Positions 34,201-42,519 of a stretch of DNA of 48,535 nucleotides are shown here, one piece after another. Location of the stretch: positions 187-48,721 of the forward strand of contig DBMI01000104.1 of NCBI GenBank assembly GCA_002298165.1. The letters run 5' to 3'. The notes beneath the pieces were generated by a model. The model was given only the letters and a program-made list of their open reading frames with translations. It ran no database searches and was not told the origin of the DNA. The translations under genes were made by a program, and so were the position numbers. This stretch comes from Desulfarculales bacterium UBA702 (GTDB lineage: Bacteria > Desulfobacterota > Syntrophobacteria > Syntrophobacterales > Syntrophobacteraceae). Each line of letters begins with the position of its first letter. Position 1 is the stretch's first letter.

Positions 34201-35034
34201 GGGGTCTTTTACGGCGGCAAGCGTTCTTTTTACAGGATGGCTGAGGGGAGTTCCGGTATAAGTCGCAACATCGCTCTGGTTTCTGTAGTAATGGCAATCG
34301 AGGCACAGTTGATCCGCCGTATTGGCTATTCTCATGAAATGCCGGTTGCTGCCCAGGTAATATGAGTTCCCCGCGGAGACCGCACTAGGGAAGGAAGATC
34401 CGAGGATCAACTGGGTCGCGGTATTGCTCAGCACCTTTCTCTCAAGACCGGCGTCAGGGCCGCTCTTCATCTTTACACTTAAATTAGCCCATTGATTTAC
34501 GGTCCAGGACTGGGAAGTATCGGTCAGGGTATTAACAGTCCCACCTGTTGCTGTTCCGGTCTGTCCTCTTGACGTTGAGCTGGAAAAGGGGTCCCACGGA
34601 ACATTCAATTGGTAGTGCTGGTCATGACATACTGAGCAGATAACCGTATTGCCGGATTCAGAAACACGGCTCTGCAGCTCAGAAATTGCCAGATCGGTTG
34701 CAGCCCGCAGTCCGTAGGCATTCGCGGGATTGGATACGGCCGGCATGAGGCCGCTCCAGCTATGTGAAGTACCGGAGATACCCGGCCTAGCCTGGTCGGA
34801 ATCAGCGAAAGGCAGCGAGGAAGCTGTCCCGGTAAAAGTATGGCAGCTTTTACAAAGCGCCGCATTGGTTGGTTGGTTGGTTAAATCGGGTCCCAGGGAA
34901 TTATGAAGAGTGTGACAACTCGTGCAGCCGACGTTTTCAGGCGCGGCATGGGGCAGATCCAGTCCGAAGGCCGTCCCGATGGGAAGTAATACAATTAAAC
35001 CAATTAACCCTGCGGCTATTAGAAACCTGGACAT
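31291..35034 (-). CDS. Giant multiheme c-type cytochrome 4 (19 CXXCH plus terminal CX3CH)
   Basis: A 1,247-residue exported cytochrome, the first of the four in transcription order. The signal peptide (LIAAGLIGLIVLLPIGTAFG) is followed by LDLPHAAPENVGCTSCH. I read 19 CXXCH motifs collinear with cytochromes 2 and 3, and a terminal CSGYCH (31294-31311). The beta insert between hemes 14 and 15 is present (GTWQAKSM, GSWTVTMHGYES, NAGDRIIVEFEIE) but lacks the GCDDExCWD Cys cluster of its sisters and is somewhat shorter. NCHYTWGC precedes heme 19. AGGGGGAG precedes ATG 35034. It follows the radical SAM gene by 170 bases on the same strand. Confidence 0.9.
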   Translation of the reverse strand: MSRFLIAAGLIGLIVLLPIGTAFGLDLPHAAPENVGCTSCHTLHNSLGPDLTNQPTNAALCKSCHTFTGTASSLPFADSDQARPGISGTSHSWSGLMPAVSNPANAYGLRAATDLAISELQSRVSESGNTVICSVCHDQHYQLNVPWDPFSSSTSRGQTGTATGGTVNTLTDTSQSWTVNQWANLSVKMKSGPDAGLERKVLSNTATQLILGSSFPSAVSAGNSYYLGSNRHFMRIANTADQLCLDCHYYRNQSDVATYTGTPLSHPVKRTLAAVKDPTQFFSTPREPQSAAFAPQTGARGELNGGTDTNLKNNIVLASDLSILCLSCHGMHFTPTSDGNLLRRPQEEICSACHKTDVNTTNDDNAIKTHNSSNAFSSKWGANGWGITGGKYGKFGCTTCHTGHGSKNIYLLKESLTAPNAPTDSLPGSSVDFRVLSGSAGSAGLMGDDTAGHAVSNRVCEVCHSKNSYHNYNTANNANGLDHNNGTDCTACHSHKAAFAASEPGTGSGGPVDCTGCHSKLSGPMHSTSGYHHYMNNGWTGTTQNSGVDVYPVLTPGVDVFGAGNPQSNTSRRCLICHVDHFIFRPNINTANGGRGKNLRSDVASIPTFTAPGPGTNFTNTDFDNNNTYGGLCLSCHSYVQSKGYLQADSTTKTPAISKAGYNASPHQYVANSAFKGTLASTFSANCSKCHNDTITKDFQIGASKFGLHDSNLGEMTAPMGATSPASPMEESLCYRCHSYATDITPGGGPAKTVGGKDYYGLAGMSAASESLFRLSTNYTYANTLYFREMDPSSPPSGSGSTDSFSGGTWQAKSMIPLQGSTDTYRYVTLTNTGNPCYWRMVSFVSPPVQMQTSVQAGSWTVTMHGYESYYYSNAYLRASAYVWTAGGTRGASIAPLTTRNTELDYASTANVLSIALSGSQVTLNAGDRIIVEFEIESRAATSGFTATLVWGASGEKLVMPASIPFTWLSPTSSAHYMANYSGKHKASSVDETRAYLSANKHVECSDCHNPHTTTAGTHTPRSTTLANALNGVDGVNVTSWPAAWATPTISDTLVTATEEWQVCFKCHSSYNTNLTGWNPNWTDLAQEFNPNNASYHSVIAGGHPSGYGTFLNGWSPWVRMTCSDCHFNNIAGASDAKGPHKSGLSGIVGKDCTGCHDVISGTSGFSGFDGQLHNCHYTWGCSESEMGGPMTCTTCHVKVPHGAPRPRLMVLNSDDARYKDSATPHLTSWNLNTNNYNYSDCSGYCH

Positions 35035-35204
35035 CCACTCCCCCTTAATCTCTCACCCGCATGTTTCGCGCCATAACGGGAAAAGAGCCTGCCACTGCCC
35101 AAACAAGGAGAGTTCCGCAGCAGTAACCTTATGGATCAGTGCCGAAACCCTCCACCACATAGATTAATCGAAAATAAGTGGACCGCACTCCATCCATTGA
35201 TCTG

Positions 35205-36689
35205 TTAAGGAACGGGAGAAAAGTTCTCCGCTTTATTTTCAAGGAATAACCTCATCTCTTCAGGCATGGCATCTTTTATCGATTTCATCTGAGCCCCTAT
35301 GTACGAGTGCTCCATAAGGAGCTTCATGACGGACGTCATATAGTCTCGTTTAAAGTCGCTCATGCCCTTTAACTTTGAAAACTTGTCCATATAGAACAGT
35401 CTTGTAGCTTTGTTGAGCTGCTCTTTGAACTCGTCCAAGGTTAAATGATTAGGTTCAATTATCGGTTCAATCAGGTTGTATTTGCTGTAGTCTCTTATTT
35501 TAATATAGGGTTCGAGGCTCTCGTAAATCTCGGAGTATGGCCAGGGGGTGATGGCCAGAAAAAAGGCCATATCCGGGCCGTAATGTTTTGCAAGTTCCAG
35601 CGCGCTCGCAATGGAGTCTTTTGTCTCGTAGGGCATACCGAGGACAAAAGAGGTTTCCGAAATGATATCTTCCTTGTTTATCAATTCGATTGCCTGCCGC
35701 GACTCCTCGATACTTACTTCTTTGGCGTATTTCTCCAGGGTATCGGCATCCGCGGATTCAACTCCAACGTAGATGTGGACTATGCCTGCCTGTCTGTACT
35801 TCCACAGGATGTCCCTGTCTCTTACAACGTCTTTTACCCGAGTCTCCATGAAGAGTTCAAAATCCATTGACCTCTCAACCAGCAAATCCAGGATCTTCTC
35901 CCATCTTTGCCTGTCGAGAGTAGGCGTTTCATCCGCGATCATAGCCGCGTTAACACCATATCTGGTATGAATTTCCTCAAGCTCGGAAACAAATTTTTCG
36001 GGGGATTTAGCCCTCCATTTCCGATCCCAGAAAAGCTGCTGAGAGCAGAAACTGCAGTGCTGGTTGCACCCTCGTGAGGAGTTGACTACGGCGAGAACTG
36101 ATCCGGGTTTCGGACGGTAAGTGTAGATATCCCATTCTATGAGGTCCCAGGCGGCTTCCAGTGAGTCAAGGTCCTGGATGTAGGCGCGCTGCCTGGTTGC
36201 AACTGTTTTTCCGCCGTCCCTAAAGGCGATACCGTCAACCTTTGAGAGGTTTCCTCCAGCAAAATGACAATCCAGAAGCTCCGGCATTGTCACTTCACCT
36301 TCGCCCCTGACTATATAGTCAACAACATCGTGGTTATCCGAGAGGATTTGTCCCCAACAGAAGGTCGGATGGACATTGCCGAGTACCGTAATGATCTCGG
36401 GGTCAATCCTCTTGGATAATCCACATACCTGAAGACAATCATTTATTGAAGCAGTTATTGCTGTTGTAGCAACTACGTCGGGTTTGCTGCTCTCTATCCT
36501 TCTGGCGATCCCATCGTATTCATCGAAATGGGACATCGCATCGTAGATTTCAACTTCGTACCCGGCCTTTCTCAGACTGCCTGCAATGTAGACGAATCCC
36601 AGATTAAGCCATGTACCCGCTGCCTCTACAACACCTGAGTGGTACGGCGGAGTTATGAGGAGCACTTTTTTTCTTTTTGACATCATCAT
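35205..36689 (-). CDS. B12-binding-domain radical SAM protein (BchE/P-methylase-like class)
   Basis: A 494-residue enzyme with an N-terminal Rossmann-like cobalamin-binding domain (about 5-150, including IVRGEGE, common in this class) and a radical SAM TIM-barrel core. The 4Fe-4S cluster motif is CX3CX2C in GCNQHCSFC (Cys208, Cys212, Cys215). ADETPTLD, HIYVGVESAD and SFVLGMPYET are standard core strands. The C-terminal 110 residues are helical. No canonical DxHxxG B12 ligand motif is seen, as is common in this subclass. Members methylate unactivated carbons or carry out cyclisation (BchE, HpnP/HpnR, TsrM-like); the substrate is unknown. Three ATG codons in a row start the gene; the third (36683) has the best spacing to AGGA. 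It lies between the NHL/Ig protein and the cytochromes, suggesting a cofactor or peptide modification linked to them. Confidence 0.85.
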   Translation of the reverse strand: MMMSKRKKVLLITPPYHSGVVEAAGTWLNLGFVYIAGSLRKAGYEVEIYDAMSHFDEYDGIARRIESSKPDVVATTAITASINDCLQVCGLSKRIDPEIITVLGNVHPTFCWGQILSDNHDVVDYIVRGEGEVTMPELLDCHFAGGNLSKVDGIAFRDGGKTVATRQRAYIQDLDSLEAAWDLIEWDIYTYRPKPGSVLAVVNSSRGCNQHCSFCSQQLFWDRKWRAKSPEKFVSELEEIHTRYGVNAAMIADETPTLDRQRWEKILDLLVERSMDFELFMETRVKDVVRDRDILWKYRQAGIVHIYVGVESADADTLEKYAKEVSIEESRQAIELINKEDIISETSFVLGMPYETKDSIASALELAKHYGPDMAFFLAITPWPYSEIYESLEPYIKIRDYSKYNLIEPIIEPNHLTLDEFKEQLNKATRLFYMDKFSKLKGMSDFKRDYMTSVMKLLMEHSYIGAQMKSIKDAMPEEMRLFLENKAENFSPVP

Positions 36690-36754
36690 TTCCTAAATAA
36701 GCGTACGTATACCAGGGTGTCGCCTTCACACTCAATCCCTCCGGTTCGAACCGA

Positions 36755-39700
36755 TCAATTGGCAATAGCGTCCAGCATGTACAGCAGCGGTGTAAGGTCC
36801 ATACCCTTCTTAGGTTGTGAATTGCCCACCGTAAATGCGGCACTCGGGCCGGCCGTTGCAGCGCTGTTGCCGGCATTGTCGGATGCCGTACCCGATTTGA
36901 TACTGATGCCAATCGTTCCATCGCCCGAGAAGTTAGAGAGGCTAACCGTTCTGGTGGCGTTCCCGGACCCGGAGATGGTGATCGAGCCGGCATTTGCCGT
37001 GCCGGTCTTATTGAGGACCACATCGGCAGCCGACAGGGTGACGGCATCCGCACCACTGTAAGTGATGGTGTATGTAACCGGTTTCGATTTGCCGGAGCTT
37101 GATGAAGGCGCGGAAATCGTAACCGTTGGCGCCGTATTGTCAACCGTAAATGTAGCGCTTGGCGCGGCCGCTGCAGCTTTGTTCCCAGCCGCATCGGCTG
37201 CGGTCCCGAGTTTGATGCTGATGCCAAGTGTTCCGTCTCCGGTAATGCTGGAGATGGTTACGGTGCGCGTTGCATTTCCGCTACCCGTGACCGCAACGGT
37301 ACCGTTGGCTGTTCCGGTCTTGTTCAGCGTCACGTCGGCAGGCGACAGGCTGACCGAATCCGCACCGGAGTATGTCACGGTGTAGGTTATCGGACCTGCT
37401 TTGGTGGATGTGGCCGAAGGAGCGCCTACTGCGATAGTCGGAGCGGTGTTGTCTACCGTAACGGTGGTGCTCGGTCCAGCCGCCGCGGCGAAGTTTCCGG
37501 CGCTGTTGGATGCCGTGTTAGCGGCAAGGCTTATGCCCAGGGTGCCGTCTCCGGTAATGCTGGAGATGGTTACCGTTCGTGTTGCATTCCCGGTACCCGT
37601 GACCGCAACCGTACCATTTGCTGTCCCGGTCTTGTTGAGCGTCACATCGGCACTCGACAGGGTTACCGCATCGGCCCCGGTGTAAGTCACGGTGAAGGTT
37701 ACCGGACCTGTTTTGGTCGCAGCCGGCGAAGGAGCGCCAATGGAAGCTACCGGAGCAGTATTGTTGACCGTGAAGGTGGTGCTCGGTCCGGCCGCTGCCG
37801 CCGTATTTCCGATACTGTCGGATGCCGTGCCGGCGGCAAGGCTTATACCCAGGGTGCCGTCTCCGGTAATGCTGGAGATGGTTACCGTGCGTGTTGAATT
37901 TCCGGTACCCGTGACCGCAATCGTACCATTGGCGGTTCCGGTCTTGTTGAGCGTCACGTCGGCAGGCGACAGACTGACCGAATCCGCACCGGTGTAGTTC
38001 ACGGTGTAGGTTATCGGGCCGGCCTTTGTGACCGTTGACGAAGGAGCCCCGATGGCAATAGTCGGAGCGGTATTGCTGATTGAGAATGTAGTGCTTGGTC
38101 CTGATGCCGCGGCGGTGTTTCCGGCAGCATCGGAGGCCGTATTCGCGGCAAGGCTGATGCCCAGGGTGCCGTCACCGGTGATGCTGGAGATGGTTACCGT
38201 GCGCGCAGCATTTCCACTACCGGAGACCTCTATTGTACCATTGGCTGTCCCGGTTTTATTGAGCGTCACATCGGCACTCGACAGGCTCACTGAATCCGCA
38301 CCGGAGTAACTAACCGTGTAGCTTATCGGGCCGACCTTGGTGGACGTGGCCGAAGGAGCGCTGATTGCAAGGGTAGGTGCGGTGTTGTCGACTGAGATGG
38401 TCGTAGATGCGGCTGCCGCAGCGGGGTTCCCAGCGCTGTCAGATGCCGTGTTCGAAGCAAGGCTCACGCCCAGGGTACCGTCTCCGTTGATGCTGAAGAT
38501 GGTTATGATTCGGGTTGTATTTCCGGTGCCCGAGACATCGACCAGACCGTCTGCGGTTCCAGTCTTGTTGAGCGTCACATCGGCACTCGACAGGGTTACC
38601 GAATCCGCGCCGTTGTATGTCACTGTGTAGCTTATCGGGCCGCCCTTTGTAACGGTGGCCGAAGGAGCGCTGACAGCAATCGTCGGAGCGGTATTGTCAG
38701 CCGTAAAGGTGGTGCTTGGTCCGGCCGCAGCAACGGATGATCCCGAGCCGTCGGAGCCGGTATTAGCGGCAAGGCTTATGCCCAGGGTGCCGTCGCCCGT
38801 GATGCCCGAGATGGTCACGATGCGTGTCACATTTCCGGTGCCCGCAACCGAAACCGTGCCGTTGGCGGTTCCCGTCCTGTTAAGCGTCACATCGGCAGGC
38901 GACAAGGTCACCGATGCCACATTGGTGTATGTAATCATATAAGTTACCGGGCCGCCCCTCGTCAGTGTTGCCGAAGGAGTTCCGATGGAAACCGTCGGTC
39001 CGGTGCTGTTGACCGAACATACGCTGCTTGGTCCGGTTGCCGAGGCGGTGTTTCCTGCGTTATCGGAGGCGGTGTTCGCTCCAAGCCTGATGGCAACGAT
39101 GCCGTCACCGGATATGCCGGAAATGGTTACGGTTCGTGTTGTGTTGCCGCTACCGGAGATTGCCACAGTACCGTCGGCCGTCCCCGTCTTGATCAGGACC
39201 ACATCGGCGGGCGACAGGCTCACTGAATCCGCGCCGGTGTAAGTCACCGTGTAGGATATCGGGCCGTTTTTCGTGGTAGTGGCTGAAGGGGCGCTGATAC
39301 CAATTGTCGGCGCGGTATTGTCAACCGTACAAATCGTACACGGTCCGGCTGCCGCCGCGGTGTTGCCGGCAGAATCCGAAGCTGTTCCCGAGGCAAGGCT
39401 TACGCCCAGAGTACCGTCCCCGGTTACACCGGAGAGGGTTACTGTACGGGTCGTATTGCCCGAACCGGACACGGAGATTGTTGCGTTGGCCGTCCCCGTT
39501 TTATTGAGCGTCACATCGGCGGGCGACAGGCTCACCGAATCCGCTCCGGAGTACGTGACCGTATAGGTTATAGGACCAGCTTTAGTAGCAGTCACAGAAG
39601 GAGCACCAATAGCCACTGTCGGCGCGGTGTTATCAACGGTTGCCGTCTGGCTGGGACCGGCTGCCCCGGCCGAGTATCCCGGATTCGAGGCCGTATTGGG

Positions 39701-41467
39701 ACCAACGCTTATGCCCAGGGTACCGTCTCCGGTTATAGCGGAAATGGTAACCGTGCGGGTTGTGGTTCCGGAGCCCGAGACTGCAACTGCGCCGTTGGCT
39801 GTTCCGGTTTTGTTGATCGTCACGTCGGCGCTGGAAAGAGTTATCGAATCTGCATTTGTGTAGCTCACTGTGTATGTAACGGAGCCGGACCTGGTAACCG
39901 AAACCGAAGGTGCGCTTATGGAAATATTTGGCTGAAAGTATACCGGCGTCGCCGAAACGGTCAGGCTCACCGGAATCGCGCGGCTACCCTCGGCTGAAGC
40001 AAAGGTTATGGTTCCCGTGTACGTGCCATTCGCGAGCGAGCCGGCCGACGCGGGATTCAACGACACATCGACGGACTCAGGCGTATCGGGCGATACAACG
40101 CCAGCGACTGCCGAAAAGGACAGCCAGGCCGCATCACTGGTGGCCGACCACGCCAGAGGACCGGAGCCGGTTGTCGATACCGTAAGTGTCTTTTGAGGCA
40201 TAGAGTTGCCGGTTACATAGACCATGTCCACACTTGCCGGGGCAACGCTCAAGTGTGAAGGATCAACGGTCAGGCTGACAGTCAGCGGATAGTCCGTATT
40301 ATTTGCAGCGGAACGGAAGTAAACAGTGCCGGTGTAGCTGCCGGCGGAAAGAGCCGTTGAATCGATGCTGATCGTTGCGGACGCTGGCGATGTTCCGCTC
40401 GAAGGTGTTACGGTTATCGGGAATGAAGATGAAAAGCTGGTTGTATAGGAAATCGGTGTCCCGGTGACCTGTGAATCTATCGTCACAACCTGATCGACCG
40501 GAACCACGCCGGGGTAGGCCTCAAAAGAAAGGCTCGACGGGTTCAAATCCAGCGCATTGGAATCGAGTACGCTGAAAACCTCGATTCTTTCATTGTCGGT
40601 GTTCGCTATATACATTTTTTTGTTGCGGACAACCACGTCGGAGGGGACACTCAAATATCCCGCCGCGCTACCCTGCGCTCCAATGAATGCAACAAAAGCA
40701 CCGGTGCTGCTGTTGAAAACCTCTACCGTCCCCTGATATGCGTCGGTCACGTAAGCCAAACCGGCTCCGGCGTATATGCCCTGTGGCCTGGTCAGTTTGC
40801 CGTCGCCCGATCCAAAAGAACCAAAGCTCCTCTTGAACGACCCGCTTAAATCAAAAACTTCAACCCTTCCATTGTTTTGATCGACTACATAGACTTCCGA
40901 GCGCTGGTCATCCACGTGGATCCCAGCAGGGAATGACATTTGCCCGCTCCCCGAACCGGAAGACCCAAAGGAGGACTTAAGAGTTCCGGCAGAGTCATAC
41001 ACCTTCACCACATCTTGCTGGGAATCGGTAACATAAACCGAACCATTTGAAGCAACGGCAATGGAACCGGGCTTGTTGAACTCTCCCTGGCCGCTCCCGA
41101 GATAAAAAAGGAAGCTCCCATCTGAGTCAAATACGCTTACGCTCTTGCTAGTCGAATCCCCAACATACAACCTTCCCGTAGCGTCAACCGCTACCGAAAG
41201 GGGTTGCTGGAAACCGGTTATCGAGCCGGCGGGTGTACCGTCCGCGGAAAACTTCAGGACCTTACCGGCGGCGGCATCCGCAGCATAGAGATTGCCGCTT
41301 TGGTCGATGGCCAGTCGCGTGGGGCCACCGGCAACAGGAAGGGATGAGAGGTATTGTGTGCTCAACGCTGCGTAGGCAGGCACGCAGATGAAAATCAGAA
41401 ATGCGGCGGCAAGCAGCGAAGCAGCGGACAAATTCAGCTTCCCGGGAATTCCTCTGAAAGTGTTCAA
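36755..41467 (-). CDS. Giant secreted NHL-propeller / BACON / Ig-like repeat protein
   Basis: About 1,570 residues. The signal peptide is at residues 1-33 (SLLAAAFLIFICVPAYA). Six NHL blades form a beta-propeller (about 36-290; LYAADAAAGKVLKF, VYVTDSQQDVVKVYD, AYVTDAYQGTVEVFN). Two BACON-like beta domains follow (about 300-505; AWLSFSAVAGVVSP is typical). Then come ten Ig-like repeats of about 104 residues each (about 512-1545) with the core ADSVSLSPADVTLNKTGTAN. A short hydrophobic end, LTPLLYMLDAIAN, closes it. I chose TTG 41467 because GGAGGGG lies 3-8 bases upstream; an in-frame ATG at 41479 lacks an SD. There is no sorting motif or outer-membrane barrel. It is the first gene of the cytochrome block, 65 bases before the radical SAM gene. 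A stalk-like extracellular scaffold or adhesin is inferred. Confidence 0.85.
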   Translation of the reverse strand: MNTFRGIPGKLNLSAASLLAAAFLIFICVPAYAALSTQYLSSLPVAGGPTRLAIDQSGNLYAADAAAGKVLKFSADGTPAGSITGFQQPLSVAVDATGRLYVGDSTSKSVSVFDSDGSFLFYLGSGQGEFNKPGSIAVASNGSVYVTDSQQDVVKVYDSAGTLKSSFGSSGSGSGQMSFPAGIHVDDQRSEVYVVDQNNGRVEVFDLSGSFKRSFGSFGSGDGKLTRPQGIYAGAGLAYVTDAYQGTVEVFNSSTGAFVAFIGAQGSAAGYLSVPSDVVVRNKKMYIANTDNERIEVFSVLDSNALDLNPSSLSFEAYPGVVPVDQVVTIDSQVTGTPISYTTSFSSSFPITVTPSSGTSPASATISIDSTALSAGSYTGTVYFRSAANNTDYPLTVSLTVDPSHLSVAPASVDMVYVTGNSMPQKTLTVSTTGSGPLAWSATSDAAWLSFSAVAGVVSPDTPESVDVSLNPASAGSLANGTYTGTITFASAEGSRAIPVSLTVSATPVYFQPNISISAPSVSVTRSGSVTYTVSYTNADSITLSSADVTINKTGTANGAVAVSGSGTTTRTVTISAITGDGTLGISVGPNTASNPGYSAGAAGPSQTATVDNTAPTVAIGAPSVTATKAGPITYTVTYSGADSVSLSPADVTLNKTGTANATISVSGSGNTTRTVTLSGVTGDGTLGVSLASGTASDSAGNTAAAAGPCTICTVDNTAPTIGISAPSATTTKNGPISYTVTYTGADSVSLSPADVVLIKTGTADGTVAISGSGNTTRTVTISGISGDGIVAIRLGANTASDNAGNTASATGPSSVCSVNSTGPTVSIGTPSATLTRGGPVTYMITYTNVASVTLSPADVTLNRTGTANGTVSVAGTGNVTRIVTISGITGDGTLGISLAANTGSDGSGSSVAAAGPSTTFTADNTAPTIAVSAPSATVTKGGPISYTVTYNGADSVTLSSADVTLNKTGTADGLVDVSGTGNTTRIITIFSINGDGTLGVSLASNTASDSAGNPAAAAASTTISVDNTAPTLAISAPSATSTKVGPISYTVSYSGADSVSLSSADVTLNKTGTANGTIEVSGSGNAARTVTISSITGDGTLGISLAANTASDAAGNTAAASGPSTTFSISNTAPTIAIGAPSSTVTKAGPITYTVNYTGADSVSLSPADVTLNKTGTANGTIAVTGTGNSTRTVTISSITGDGTLGISLAAGTASDSIGNTAAAAGPSTTFTVNNTAPVASIGAPSPAATKTGPVTFTVTYTGADAVTLSSADVTLNKTGTANGTVAVTGTGNATRTVTISSITGDGTLGISLAANTASNSAGNFAAAAGPSTTVTVDNTAPTIAVGAPSATSTKAGPITYTVTYSGADSVSLSPADVTLNKTGTANGTVAVTGSGNATRTVTISSITGDGTLGISIKLGTAADAAGNKAAAAAPSATFTVDNTAPTVTISAPSSSSGKSKPVTYTITYSGADAVTLSAADVVLNKTGTANAGSITISGSGNATRTVSLSNFSGDGTIGISIKSGTASDNAGNSAATAGPSAAFTVGNSQPKKGMDLTPLLYMLDAIAN
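36830..39935 (-). repeat. Ten tandem Ig-like coding repeats, about 312 bp period
   Basis: The repeated coding unit recurs ten times within the giant protein. Four consecutive copies keep an exact 312-base spacing: the same GATGGTTA word begins at 37253, 37565, 37877 and 38189. The next spacing is 309. Copies are close at DNA level around the TGNATVTIS/SITGDGTLG segment, so the array is prone to copy-number change and to assembly error. The outermost copies are the most diverged. Confidence 0.85.
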
Positions 41468-42519
41468 ATTCCCCTCCATTTTTTAATCAACGGGATTATC
41501 CGCTGATTCTCTATTCATCCCTCTTTTAGAGGGCGCTCGGTTTGTCGGATGTTAATATTCATATAGATCGGACATAGTGCTATTTCTCAGCACAAAAAAA
41601 GTAAGCAAGCGCCATGCCAATAATCGGAAGCATGACAGCATAATAATGGTGAAGGACGGAAGCTCTTGCCGGAACATCGGAAAGCTTTTTTGTTCTGGAT
41701 GGAAACCCGACAAGCTGTACGACCGCGCCGGATCCAATCGAGCTCTGAGAAAAAATCCCAAACCTTACGGGCACTTATATCTACATGATGGTGTTGGGTG
41801 TACAGAATCCACCAATATCACCCATTACATTTGTTTTCAACTGATTAAATGGTTGGTGGAGCCCGCGGAGAGCAATTCTTGGACGACAACTAATCAAGAG
41901 CAGTTACAGCGGGTTATCTGCTCAAATCTTATCTTCGTACCAGAGAAGGAACAAAAAAGGGCTGCAAAAAGCCGAAAAATGTCAGTTCCAGCCCTCCAGA
42001 ATTTGAATCCGGCAGGTGGAAAGACCAAGAGATTCTATAATTAGTTAATTCCACTATTTACATTAAACTGCGGGGCAGTATTCATTGTTTTGTGAAAACC
42101 ACATTATAGTGCCGTTCCGGGCCGGTTCTTGTCCACACAGAAAACGTGGAAATATTCGCCATGCTCTTTGTTGGAAATGTGGGTGATTTGGCTCAGCCCT
42201 CATGGGTTATTTCGCCCACCCGAAACAACGCGCTGAATGAGAAACTTTGCCCGGTAGAATCGTTTAATGTGCGGATATATATCTCGGAAGAATGAGTAGT
42301 TACACAATGAGAATGTTGGGGTCATTGAAGGACTTTTTAGAGGGATTAAGCTAAAGATAATAATTGATTTATGCACAACGCATAAACCAACCATTATCGC
42401 GCGGATAAAAAGCATACTTCAATGGGACCGTGTCGGTTTATACTTCGTTATCCCATCGGCGGTGAGCAATCCTTGCCTTGGTTAAATCCAGCACTCGCTC
42501 GCGAATCGCCTTTAGGCCG
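41468..42519. other. Long non-coding or undefined region upstream of the giant repeat protein
   Basis: About 1,050 bases without a gene I can support. It should contain the promoter of the minus-strand cytochrome block. A small hairpin CCCTC-TTTTA-GAGGG lies at 41519-41533, just upstream of the giant gene. A plus-strand frame (41577-42044) has no SD, no family signal and unusual composition. No tRNA or known RNA consensus was found. It could hold a decayed gene or an unrecognised RNA. Confidence 0.4.

Noticed and set aside
37062..39566. Series of plus-strand frames with similar Val/Pro-rich translations
   Set aside because: They are antisense shadows of the ten Ig-like repeats and recur with the same 312-base period.
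36830..39935. CRISPR-like array
   Set aside because: The repeats are 312 bases long, in frame and translated; there are no short repeats with unique spacers and no cas genes.
41985..42010. tRNA T-arm-like GAATCC sequence
   Set aside because: No paired T stem and no acceptor or anticodon arms around it.
41577..42044. Plus-strand open frame of 155 codons in the long gap
   Set aside because: No SD, no recognisable motif, and a composition unlike the neighbouring real genes; probably a chance frame.
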